A stretch of DNA of 5,510 nt. It comes from an uncultured Oscillospiraceae bacterium (GTDB lineage: Bacteria > Bacillota > Clostridia > Oscillospirales > Acutalibacteraceae). The notes beneath the pieces were generated by a model. It saw only the letters and a list, made by a program, of their open reading frames with translations. It did no database searches and was not told the DNA's origin. Location of the stretch: contig URQJ01000134.1 in NCBI GenBank assembly GCA_900549945.1, forward strand, positions 1-5,510. Direction: 5' to 3'. Within the stretch, counting starts at the first letter, position 1, and the number at the start of each line of letters is the position of its first letter. Made by a program: the position numbers and the translations under genes. This document shows, piece after piece, positions 1 to 5,338 of this stretch.

Positions 1-2
1 TG

Positions 3-188
3 CGCTGCGCGCGGGCCGCGGCGCTTTTGCAGGACGGCGCGCCGCTCGAAACGGCCGCGGCCGCCTGCGGCTTTTCGGACTGCAACTATTTCTCGCGGCT
101 TTTCAAAAAGACGATGGGCTGCCCGCCCTCCGCCTACAAAAAGCAGAACGGACGCACCGCGCGGCAGTCCCGCGGCACGTCCGCCTGA
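3..188 (+). CDS. AraC-family transcriptional regulator, C-terminal fragment (5' end outside window)
   Basis: The reading frame is open from base 3 to a TGA at 186-188 and gives 61 residues. They match the second helix-turn-helix of AraC/XylS regulators: an R-x-x-x-A-x-x-LL start, an AAAACGFSD turn (residues 18-26), NYFSRLFKK (28-36), a conserved G at 39 and a PPSAYK block (41-46). This half of the domain contacts DNA. The ligand-sensing N-terminal domain lies outside the window, so the signal and targets cannot be named. After the domain comes a basic, low-complexity tail of about 15 residues. The gene runs convergently into the DUF4867 gene, with 9 bases between the two stop codons. The family call is secure; the specific function is unknown. 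Confidence 0.9.
   Translation, partial: RCARAAALLQDGAPLETAAAACGFSDCNYFSRLFKKTMGCPPSAYKKQNGRTARQSRGTSA
138..182 (-). terminator. Probable intrinsic terminator of the DUF4867 gene, inside the 3' end of araC
   Basis: Read on the minus strand, bases 182-171 pair with 161-150 as a 12-bp stem with a 9-base loop. A U-rich stretch follows, ending in five U at 142-138. Two of the 12 pairs are G-U wobbles in the minus-strand RNA. In the plus-strand RNA the same positions are C-A mismatches, so the structure favours the minus transcript. It begins 16 bases after the DUF4867 stop codon. The U-run starts 7 bases after the stem, which is weaker than ideal. Confidence 0.5.
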
Positions 189-197
189 TGCGTGATT

Positions 198-812
198 TTA
201 TGCGAGCGTGATGTTCTCGCCGACAAGGCCCACGTACTGGCCCGGGGCGGCGGCCTCCGGATGCACGAGCAGCCACTTGTTGCGTGCAAAGAGCATCTCG
301 TCCTCCGGGGTTTTGGCGGCGCGCTTTTCGATCGCCGTGTTCGTGCCCTTCGGCAGCACGACGACGCACTTGAAGCCGCCCTCGTTCGCATTGCACGGCG
401 CGTAGTGGAGCGTCGTCGCATAGACCTCGATGACCGTGCCCTGCGGTACGAGGAACGCCTCGACCTTCGCGGTGTCGTACTTGCCGCCCACGATGTCCTG
501 CTCGGCGCCGATCAGGAGGATCAGGTCGGTCACGGCGATGTTGATCTCGCTGTCGCGGTGGTACTCGAGGCCGTTCAGCTTGTGGTTGTTGCCGTTGCAG
601 TAGCCGATCTGGATCGGCATGCCGCCGTACAGCGAATAGGCGATGTCCTCCGCGCTCGCGCAGGCCTCCAGCGAAGCGTCGCCGGGCACATACGTCACGC
701 CTGCGGGACACGGCGTCGCACCCATCGCCTCGATGATGTCGGCGCAGTCGAGCCCCTCGATGACCTTGCCGTATTTGGAGAACGCGGCATCCGTAACCTT
801 CTGAATCTGCAT
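198..812 (-). CDS. DUF4867-family cupin-like protein
   Basis: This is a 204-residue protein with no signal peptide or membrane segment, so it is presumably cytoplasmic. From memory of the family I place it in DUF4867, a group of roughly 200-residue proteins found mainly in Firmicutes, with a fold that resembles ureidoglycolate-lyase-like cupins. Alternating short hydrophobic strands and the P-x-G turn near residue 123-125 fit a beta-barrel. Possible metal or substrate ligands are H77, H85, E89 and H136; this is inference. The start at 812 is chosen because an AAAGG Shine-Dalgarno site lies about 9 bases upstream and a good promoter lies further up. An in-frame upstream extension to 905 would cross that promoter and is rejected. 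It has its own promoter and terminators on both sides, so it is probably a single-gene unit and not part of the pot operon. The reaction is unknown; a small-molecule isomerase or lyase would fit a cupin. Confidence 0.8.
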   Translation of the reverse strand: MQIQKVTDAAFSKYGKVIEGLDCADIIEAMGATPCPAGVTYVPGDASLEACASAEDIAYSLYGGMPIQIGYCNGNNHKLNGLEYHRDSEINIAVTDLILLIGAEQDIVGGKYDTAKVEAFLVPQGTVIEVYATTLHYAPCNANEGGFKCVVVLPKGTNTAIEKRAAKTPEDEMLFARNKWLLVHPEAAAPGQYVGLVGENITLA

Positions 813-845
813 GTAAATCAACCTTTCCGATAAAATTTTGTGAAT

Positions 846-867
846 TTCCGAACAACTTCGGTACAAC
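846..867 (-). repeat. 11-bp tandem direct repeat in the start of the DUF4867 transcript, candidate operator
   Basis: On the minus strand, GTTGTACCGAA is followed directly by GTTGTTCGGAA, with 9 of 11 bases identical and a period of one DNA turn. The block lies just downstream of the -10 box, over about +3 to +24 of the predicted transcript. Part of it (848-861) can also form a small RNA hairpin, CCGAA-GTTG-TTCGG. A regulator bound here would block early elongation. Neither the repressor nor its existence can be shown from sequence. Confidence 0.4.
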
Positions 868-876
868 TCCGCTCTC

Positions 877-905
877 ATTATACTGTAGGCCGCGCGGAAT
901 TGCAA
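877..905 (-). promoter_or_regulatory. Sigma-A-type promoter of the DUF4867 gene
   Basis: On the minus strand a TTGCAA -35 box (905-900) is followed by a 17-base spacer and a perfect TATAAT -10 box (882-877). Transcription would start near 870, giving a leader of about 58 bases before the ATG at 812. The -35 box is only 3 bases from the U-tract of the pot operon terminator, so the two units are packed end to start. Confidence 0.8.
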
Positions 906-908
906 GTG

Positions 909-957
909 AAAAAAGCGCCCTCGCCGCGGAAAACGAGCCGCGGCCGGAGGCGCTTTT
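909..957 (-). terminator. Intrinsic terminator of the pot operon, with possible bidirectional activity
   Basis: Bases 957-949 pair perfectly with 919-911 (AAAAGCGCC / GGCGCTTTT on the minus strand). Inside, a CCGCGG pair (943-938 with 929-924) makes a second stem. The minus-strand RNA ends in six U at 914-909, about 47-96 bases after the potD stop. The plus strand also ends in TTTTCTT, so it could stop transcripts in that direction as well, although no plus-strand gene abuts it. Confidence 0.85.
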
Positions 958-1004
958 CTTATATCTTTCGGTTTTGGGCGCTGTACCGCCGCGCCGCGGG
1001 GAAA

Positions 1005-2216
1005 TCAGCCCATCTCGCGGCGGCGCTTGAGCCGCTTCCAGACGATGATCGCGATATACGCGGCAAGGAACACGAGGATGATCGCGACGAGCACCAGCGA
1101 ATCGCCCGGGCCGCCCATCTTGACCTCCGCCCAGAGCGTGTCGAGCAGCGCGCTCGTCTCCGCGGGCAGGTTCACAAACACCTCGGTGTTCGCGAGCACC
1201 GTGTCGTCCGGGTAATAGATCGGGTTCTCGACCGCCTCGGGCGAGAGATACGCCTTCGCGGCGGATTCCGGCGTCGCGTAGCCGACATAGTCCATATTCG
1301 CGCCGGCGATCTCCGGGTCGCACATGAAGTTGATGTACTGCTCCGCCTCCGCCTTGTGCTCGGCATTGATCGGGATGCACATGGCATCGACAAAATAGTT
1401 CGTGCCCTCCTCGGGTACGACAAATTCGATGTTGTCGTTGTTCTCGACGAGCACGCCGGCGTCGCCCGAATAGTACGGCGCGAGCCACGCCTCGCCGCTT
1501 TCCATCTTGTCGAAGATCTGATCCATGACATACGCCTGCACAAGCGGCTTCTGCTCCTTGAGCAGCATGGCTGCCTGCTCCCACTCGCTTTCATCTGTCG
1601 TATTGAGCGAGAAACCGAGGCGCGCCTGCGCGATGGCGAACGCGTCGCGCGGGTTGTCGAACATCAAAATCTTGCCGCTGTACTGCTCGTCCCAGAGGAT
1701 CGACCAGCTCGTGACCGGCTCCGTGATGTAGTCGGTGTTGTAGAAGAGGCCGACCGTGCCCCACGTGTACGGCACGGAATGCACGCTGCCCGGGTCGTAG
1801 TCCGGATTGCGGAACTGCTCGTCCACGTATTCAAAGTTCGGGATATTTGAAAAATCGAGCTCGGCGAGCATGTTTTCCGCGATCATCTTCGAGACCATGT
1901 AGTCGGAGGGGATGATGACGTCGTAGTTCGCGCCGCCGCCCGCGAGCTTCGAATAGAGCGATTCATTGCTGTCGAACGTCGTGTAGTTGACCTCGATGCC
2001 GGTGCGCCGCGTGAACTCGGCGTTCACGTCGAGCGAGCCCTCGGTGCCGTTCGCAATGTATTCGCCCCAGTTGTAGACATTGATCGTCACGCCGGTCGGC
2101 GCGGCATCCGGATATTCTTCGGAGAAATCCCAGCCGGCCTCCTCGGCCGAAGCGGGAAGCGCCGCCGCGGAAAGCAGCAGGAAAAGCGCAAGGAAAAGGG
2201 AAGCCGTTTTTTTCAT
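1005..2216 (-). CDS. potD: Spermidine/putrescine ABC transporter substrate-binding protein, C-terminally membrane-anchored
   Basis: This 403-residue protein is the extracellular polyamine receptor that delivers ligand to PotBC. It has a signal peptide (MKK plus a hydrophobic stretch, likely cut after A24 in the ASA-E context) and then a periplasmic-binding-protein type 2 fold. By alignment from memory to E. coli PotD, conserved pocket residues are W50 and Y53 (in NWGEY), S104 and Y106 (SDYMV), the DNPRD segment at 187-191, and D277. The E. coli pocket tryptophans W229 and W255 appear as Y249 and F275. There is no cysteine before residue 280, so it is not a lipoprotein. A membrane helix at about 373-393 followed by KRLKRRR (394-400) anchors the C-terminus instead. 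This makes it about 55 residues longer than E. coli PotD. The ATG at 2216 overlaps the potC stop by 4 bases (ATGA), and an AGGAG site sits 8 bases upstream. Preference for spermidine or putrescine cannot be read directly. Confidence 0.95.
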   Translation of the reverse strand: MKKTASLFLALFLLLSAAALPASAEEAGWDFSEEYPDAAPTGVTINVYNWGEYIANGTEGSLDVNAEFTRRTGIEVNYTTFDSNESLYSKLAGGGANYDVIIPSDYMVSKMIAENMLAELDFSNIPNFEYVDEQFRNPDYDPGSVHSVPYTWGTVGLFYNTDYITEPVTSWSILWDEQYSGKILMFDNPRDAFAIAQARLGFSLNTTDESEWEQAAMLLKEQKPLVQAYVMDQIFDKMESGEAWLAPYYSGDAGVLVENNDNIEFVVPEEGTNYFVDAMCIPINAEHKAEAEQYINFMCDPEIAGANMDYVGYATPESAAKAYLSPEAVENPIYYPDDTVLANTEVFVNLPAETSALLDTLWAEVKMGGPGDSLVLVAIILVFLAAYIAIIVWKRLKRRREMG

Positions 2217-3031
2217 ACCGCACGCTCCTGTTCCGCCCGCTGGGCCTTCCGCTCGTCGCGCGCCTGCCGCACGTTGATGATGACGAGCAGCACAAGGATG
2301 CACACGAAAAGCACCGTCGAAAGCGCGTTGATCTCCGGCGAAATGCGCTTTCTCGTCATCGAATAGATGTAGATCGGCAGCGTCTGCGTTGTGCCGCTCG
2401 TGAAGTAGCTGATAACGAAATCGTCGATCGAAAGCGTGAACGCCATAATCATGCCGGTGACGATGCCGGGCATGATCTCCGGCAGCACGACCTTGAAAAA
2501 CGCCCGCACCGGCGGGCAGCCGAGGTCCTGCGCGGCCTCATACAGATTCGGGTTCATCTGCCGGAGCTTCGGCAGAATCGAAAGGATCACGTACGGCAGG
2601 CAGAACGTGATGTGCGCGATGATCAGCGAGGCCATGCCGAGACTGCGCCCGCCGAACAGGCTGACCGCCGCGACGAACAGCAGCATCATCGAAACGCCGG
2701 TCACGATCTCGGGGTTCACCATCGGGAAATTCGTGACGTTCATCATGATCTTGCGCGGCAGCTTTTTCATGCGGTTGATGCCGACCGCCGCCATCGTGCC
2801 GAGCACCGTCGCGCAGAGCGCGGAGACGACCGCGATAATCAGCGTGTTGAGCAGCGCCTCGAGGATGTAGCGGTCCTGAAACAGGCGCTCGTACCAGCGG
2901 AGCGTAAAGCCGCTGAACACCGTGCGGCTCGAGGTCTCCGTATCATTGAAGGAGAACACAATCAAAACGAGAATCGGCGCATAGAGGAAGATAAAGATGA
3001 GCGCCGTGTAAATCTTCGATACGATTTTCAC
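2213..3031 (-). CDS. potC: Spermidine/putrescine ABC transporter permease PotC
   Basis: This is a 272-residue inner membrane permease, one of the two that form the channel. About six hydrophobic segments are visible (near residues 8-28, 60-85, 108-126, 132-153, 185-210 and 235-253). The cytoplasmic EAA loop that docks on the ATPase is at 165-185: EAAQDLG followed by VVLP. The block SIDDFVISYFTSG (201-213) is typical of PotC. The C-terminus is a charged tail, RQARDERKAQRAEQ, past residue 255. The start codon is GTG at 3031, chosen because it overlaps the potB stop by 4 bases (GTGA) and has GGAGGG 8 bases upstream. The length matches the family. It is the third gene of the pot operon and is translationally coupled to both neighbours. 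Confidence 0.95.
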   Translation of the reverse strand: MKIVSKIYTALIFIFLYAPILVLIVFSFNDTETSSRTVFSGFTLRWYERLFQDRYILEALLNTLIIAVVSALCATVLGTMAAVGINRMKKLPRKIMMNVTNFPMVNPEIVTGVSMMLLFVAAVSLFGGRSLGMASLIIAHITFCLPYVILSILPKLRQMNPNLYEAAQDLGCPPVRAFFKVVLPEIMPGIVTGMIMAFTLSIDDFVISYFTSGTTQTLPIYIYSMTRKRISPEINALSTVLFVCILVLLVIINVRQARDERKAQRAEQERAV

Positions 3032-3849
3032 AGGATCATCCCTCCCCCCACGCTGGCGTCGCCGTCGTCGAACTGGTTCATGATGCCCATGCAGATCAGA
3101 ATGATCACCATAAGCACGAGCGAAATGGCCGAGCCGAGGTTCGGGTTGTACGCCGAGCCCAGAAACTGCATGTCGATGAGGTCGCCGATCAAAAGGTTTC
3201 CGCCGCCGCCGAGCATCTTCGAGATGATGAACGTGGAAACCGCCGGGACGAACACCATCGTGATGCCAGAAATGACGCCGGGCATGCTCATCGGAAACAC
3301 GACCTTGAGGAACACCTTGCGGTCGTTCGCGCCGAGGTCCTGCGCCGCCTCGATCACGCTGCTGTCGATCTTCGTCAGCACCGAGTAGATCGGCAGAATC
3401 ATGTACGGAATATAATTGTATACCATGCCGAGCACCACGGCGCCGGCGGTGTTGATCATGTGCAGGCGCGGCAGGCCGACAGCCGCGAGCATGTTGTTGA
3501 TGAGGCCGTTATCCTCTAAAAGGGACATCCACGCATACGTGCGCAGCAGGAAATTCATCCACATCGGCAGCATGACGAGCATGATCATCATGCTCTGGCG
3601 GCTCGCCTTCATGCGGGAGATGCTGTACGCCAGCGGGTAGCCGAGCAGAAGGGAGACGGCCGTCGCGATTGCGCCGAGCCAGATCGAGCGCAGAAACACG
3701 TTCGAATACTGGCCGACGCGCAAAATATTGTCGAGCGTGAACGCGCCGCTTTTATCGGTAAACGCGAAGAACGCCACAAGCCCCATCGGCACCACGATGA
3801 AGAGCGTCATCCAGATCGTGTAGGGGGCGGAGATCAGCTTAGTCCGCAT
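3028..3849 (-). CDS. potB: Spermidine/putrescine ABC transporter permease PotB
   Basis: This is a 273-residue inner membrane permease, the partner of PotC. Hydrophobic segments lie near residues 8-30, 57-80, 87-105, 135-158, 190-212 and 238-258. The EAA loop is at 167-190: [14 protein letters not shown] then VVFP, with F where most permeases have L. The start at 3849 is chosen because it begins the canonical [14 protein letters not shown]-terminus and has AAGGGGG 8 bases upstream. The longer frame that reaches 3954 lies wholly within potA and adds an arginine-rich, non-homologous stretch. The start overlaps the potA stop by 11 bases, so translation is probably coupled. The last residues (VGGGMIL) are encoded by DNA that also carries the potC ribosome site. 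Confidence 0.95.
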   Translation of the reverse strand: MRTKLISAPYTIWMTLFIVVPMGLVAFFAFTDKSGAFTLDNILRVGQYSNVFLRSIWLGAIATAVSLLLGYPLAYSISRMKASRQSMMIMLVMLPMWMNFLLRTYAWMSLLEDNGLINNMLAAVGLPRLHMINTAGAVVLGMVYNYIPYMILPIYSVLTKIDSSVIEAAQDLGANDRKVFLKVVFPMSMPGVISGITMVFVPAVSTFIISKMLGGGGNLLIGDLIDMQFLGSAYNPNLGSAISLVLMVIILICMGIMNQFDDGDASVGGGMIL

Positions 3850-4978
3850 CGTCCGCACCCCCTTCCTCCGGCGCCTGCATATCCTCCCCCATCTCGTCGC
3901 TGAAGGAGCTGTAGTCACCCATCGTGCCCGAGTAGACGGATTTCGCCATGACATGGATGTCGTCCGGCGTCAGCGCGAGGCCGATCCGATCGCCGACCGC
4001 GGCCGAATCCGTCGTCTGGATCATCCACTTGAAGCCGTCGACGTCGACGATAATCTCGTAGTGGACGCCCTTGAACGTGACGCTCGTCACCTCGCCGTTG
4101 ATGTGCGCGGCGGCGGAGCCGGTGGGCACGATATCGATATCCTCCGGACGGATGACCACATCGACCGGCGCCATTCTGCCGAAGCCGCTGTCCAGCGACT
4201 TGAAGCGCTGCCCGGCGACCTCGACGAGATAGTCGTCGATCATCGTGCCGTCCAGAATATTGCTTTCGCCGATAAAATCCGCTACGAAAGCATTTTTCGG
4301 TTCGTTGTAAATGTCGATCGGAGAGCCGATCTGCTGGATCTCGCCCTTATCCATGACGACGACCGTGTCGCTCATGGAGAGCGCCTCCTCCTGATCGTGC
4401 GTGACGAAGATGAACGTGATGCCGATGGCCTGCTGGATCTTTTTCAGCTCGCTCTGCATGTCCTTGCGCAGCTTGAGGTCCAGCGCGGAAAGCGGCTCGT
4501 CCAAAAGCAGCACCTTCGGCTCGTTCGCAAGCGCCCGGGCGATCGCCACGCGCTGCTGCTGGCCGCCGGAAAGCTGCCCCACGCCGCGGCGCGCCATGCC
4601 GTTCAAATTGACCATATGCAGCATTTCGGTCACGGTTTTCTGGATTTCATCCTCTTTTTTGCCCTTCAGACGCATACCGAACGCGATATTCTCATAGACG
4701 TTCAGATGCGGAAAGAGCGCGTACTTCTGGAAGATCGTGTTCACGGCGCGCTTGTGCGGCGGAACATCGTTGATCTTCTCCCCACCAAAAAAGACATCGC
4801 CGCTATCGGGTGTGACGAAGCCGCCGATCGTGCGCAAAACCGTGGTTTTGCCGCAGCCGGAGGGGCCGAGGAGCGTCACGAATTCGCCGTCACCGATGGT
4901 GAGGTTGAAATTCTTGAGCACCTGCTCGCCGTCAAACGATACTGCAATGTCTTTCAAAGTGATGATAGGTTTTAACAT
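3839..4978 (-). CDS. potA: Spermidine/putrescine ABC transporter ATP-binding protein PotA
   Basis: This is a 379-residue ATPase that powers polyamine import through PotBC. All motifs are intact: Walker [10 protein letters not shown] (38-46), Q-loop Q84, signature LSGGQQQR (136-143), Walker B LLLDE (157-161), D-loop SALD (164-167) and H-loop H194. A regulatory OB/TOBE-type domain follows from about residue 235, with the RPED block typical of this family. The last 20 residues (360-379) are an acidic tail rich in D, E and G. Its DNA doubles as the potB ribosome site, so the tail may be shaped by that need. The ATG at 4978 is chosen because AAAGGGG sits 9 bases upstream. The ATG at 4987 abuts the GGGG, and a GTG at 5074 has no ribosome site. 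It is first in the operon, so its leader controls entry into all four genes. Confidence 0.96.
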   Translation of the reverse strand: MLKPIITLKDIAVSFDGEQVLKNFNLTIGDGEFVTLLGPSGCGKTTVLRTIGGFVTPDSGDVFFGGEKINDVPPHKRAVNTIFQKYALFPHLNVYENIAFGMRLKGKKEDEIQKTVTEMLHMVNLNGMARRGVGQLSGGQQQRVAIARALANEPKVLLLDEPLSALDLKLRKDMQSELKKIQQAIGITFIFVTHDQEEALSMSDTVVVMDKGEIQQIGSPIDIYNEPKNAFVADFIGESNILDGTMIDDYLVEVAGQRFKSLDSGFGRMAPVDVVIRPEDIDIVPTGSAAAHINGEVTSVTFKGVHYEIIVDVDGFKWMIQTTDSAAVGDRIGLALTPDDIHVMAKSVYSGTMGDYSSFSDEMGEDMQAPEEGGADDAD

Positions 4979-5154
4979 GGAAAGCATCCCCTTTGCGGTT
5001 TGGTAGGGCGCAAAAGCCCCCCGAAAGTTGCGTGGTCTTAGTGAATCACACACCCCGGCTGTGTTTATGCACACTGCTTCCGCAAAGGATTTTACGCAGA
5101 CCGCAGGGCATCGCCCCGCAATAAGGCCGCGGCAGAGGCATTCCGTTTCAGGGC

Positions 5155-5216
5155 AAAAAAAATTTGCGTCCCACAGCGGAACAGCCGATTTTATTTGGTT
5201 TTAGATGCAAACGCAA
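5155..5216 (-). promoter_or_regulatory. Possible early attenuator in the pot leader
   Basis: Bases 5216-5210 (TTGCGTT) can pair with 5170-5164 (GACGCAA), and eight U follow at 5162-5155 after one A. This resembles an intrinsic terminator, but the loop is about 39 nt. A competing hairpin (GCAAA 5167-5163 with TTTGC, plus GG/CC outside) would bury the U-run. The stem would form right at the 5' end of the RNA. Confidence 0.25.
5188..5216 (-). promoter_or_regulatory. Weaker second promoter candidate for potABCD
   Basis: On the minus strand, TTGCGT (5216-5211) and TAAAAT (5193-5188) are separated by 17 bases. The -10 box matches 5 of 6 consensus bases and the -35 box matches 3 of 6. It lies just downstream of the main candidate and would give a leader of about 200 nt. 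The same bases also form one arm of the possible attenuator, so one of the two readings may be accidental. Confidence 0.3.
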
Positions 5217-5223
5217 TGAGCTA

Positions 5224-5252
5224 AGTTTACGGAAAAAGTCGAGGTTTGTCAA
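5224..5252 (-). promoter_or_regulatory. Main sigma-A-type promoter of the potABCD operon
   Basis: On the minus strand a perfect TTGACA -35 box (5252-5247) is followed by a 17-base spacer and TAAACT (5229-5224), which matches 4 of 6 consensus bases. Upstream lies an A/T-rich stretch (about 5264-5290) that could act as an UP element. Arms of an inverted repeat sit directly upstream of the -35 box and across the spacer/-10 region, so regulation of this promoter by a bound protein is likely. Confidence 0.65.
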
Positions 5253-5267
5253 CCACTTTTCCGTAAA
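5226..5267. promoter_or_regulatory. Inverted repeat overlapping the pot promoter, candidate double operator
   Basis: The plus strand has TTTACGGAAAAAGT at 5226-5239 and ACTTTTCCGTAAA at 5255-5267. These are inverted copies, perfect except for one extra A. Each arm is itself nearly palindromic around a central CG (TTTTCCGTAAAA at 5257-5268 is symmetric at 10 of 12 bases). The two CG centres (5230/5231 and 5262/5263) are 32 bp apart, three helical turns, so two dimers would sit on the same face around the -35 box. A central CG is common in LacI-type operators, but the binding protein is unknown. Confidence 0.55.
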
Positions 5268-5295
5268 ATGTAAATGTTTTTTGAATTCTTTACAC

Positions 5296-5311
5296 TGCGC
5301 CCTCCGGCGCA
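5296..5311 (-). terminator. Hairpin downstream of the LysR gene, weak terminator candidate
   Basis: TGCGCC and GGCGCA pair perfectly around a 4-base loop, starting 27 bases after the LysR stop codon. The position fits a terminator. On the minus strand the bases after the stem (GTGTAAAGAATTC) are not U-rich, so it is not a canonical intrinsic terminator. A longer alternative stem with a GTTTTT tail points in the plus direction. Read-through from the LysR gene into pot is therefore possible. Confidence 0.3.
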
Positions 5312-5338
5312 CCGTTTCCGGGCGCGTTTTTCGTCGTT

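Larger units (their letters stand above)
4979..5217 (-). promoter_or_regulatory. Structured 5' leader of the pot operon, possible cis-regulatory RNA
   Basis: The leader from the predicted start near 5217 to the potA ATG is about 239 nt and contains no convincing gene. It has several strand-consistent helices. Bases 5088-5080 (CCTTTGCGG) are perfectly complementary to 4998-4990 (CCGCAAAGG), which overlaps the potA Shine-Dalgarno AAAGGGG (4994-4988). Within the enclosed 81 nt, 5075-5072 pairs with 5043-5040 around an inner hairpin 5064-5060/5052-5048, and 5019-5016 pairs with 5009-5006. Upstream is a strong hairpin 5119-5113/5109-5103 with one G-U pair that would be a mismatch on the other strand. 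I do not recognise a known riboswitch class. The pairings were found by eye. Confidence 0.45.

Noticed and set aside
202..220. GCGAG/CTCGC hairpin downstream of the araC stop on the plus strand
   Set aside because: Only 5 bp with a 9-base loop and no U-rich tail. It does not support a terminator for araC.
103..1584. 493-codon open frame on the minus strand across two genes
   Set aside because: It overlaps DUF4867, its promoter, the terminator and potD in a different frame. It is arginine-rich with no recognisable domain, as expected of a shadow frame in GC-rich DNA.
840..1850. 336-codon plus-strand open frame opposite potD
   Set aside because: Arg/Asp/Val-rich composition without family resemblance, it crosses a terminator, and it is antisense to a clear gene.
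3953..4975. 340-codon plus-strand open frame opposite potA
   Set aside because: Exact antisense of PotA codons, Asp/His/Arg-rich, with no supporting domain or upstream signal.
4979..5074. N-terminal extension of PotA to a GTG at 5074
   Set aside because: No ribosome site, and the added 32 residues do not resemble PotA N-termini. The ATG at 4978 has a good SD.
5163..5173. GGGACGCAAA in the leader, which resembles a piece of the cyclic-di-GMP-I riboswitch
   Set aside because: The rest of that motif (upstream GGGCAAACC with a GAAA tetraloop and the downstream receptor stem) is missing, so the match is probably accidental.
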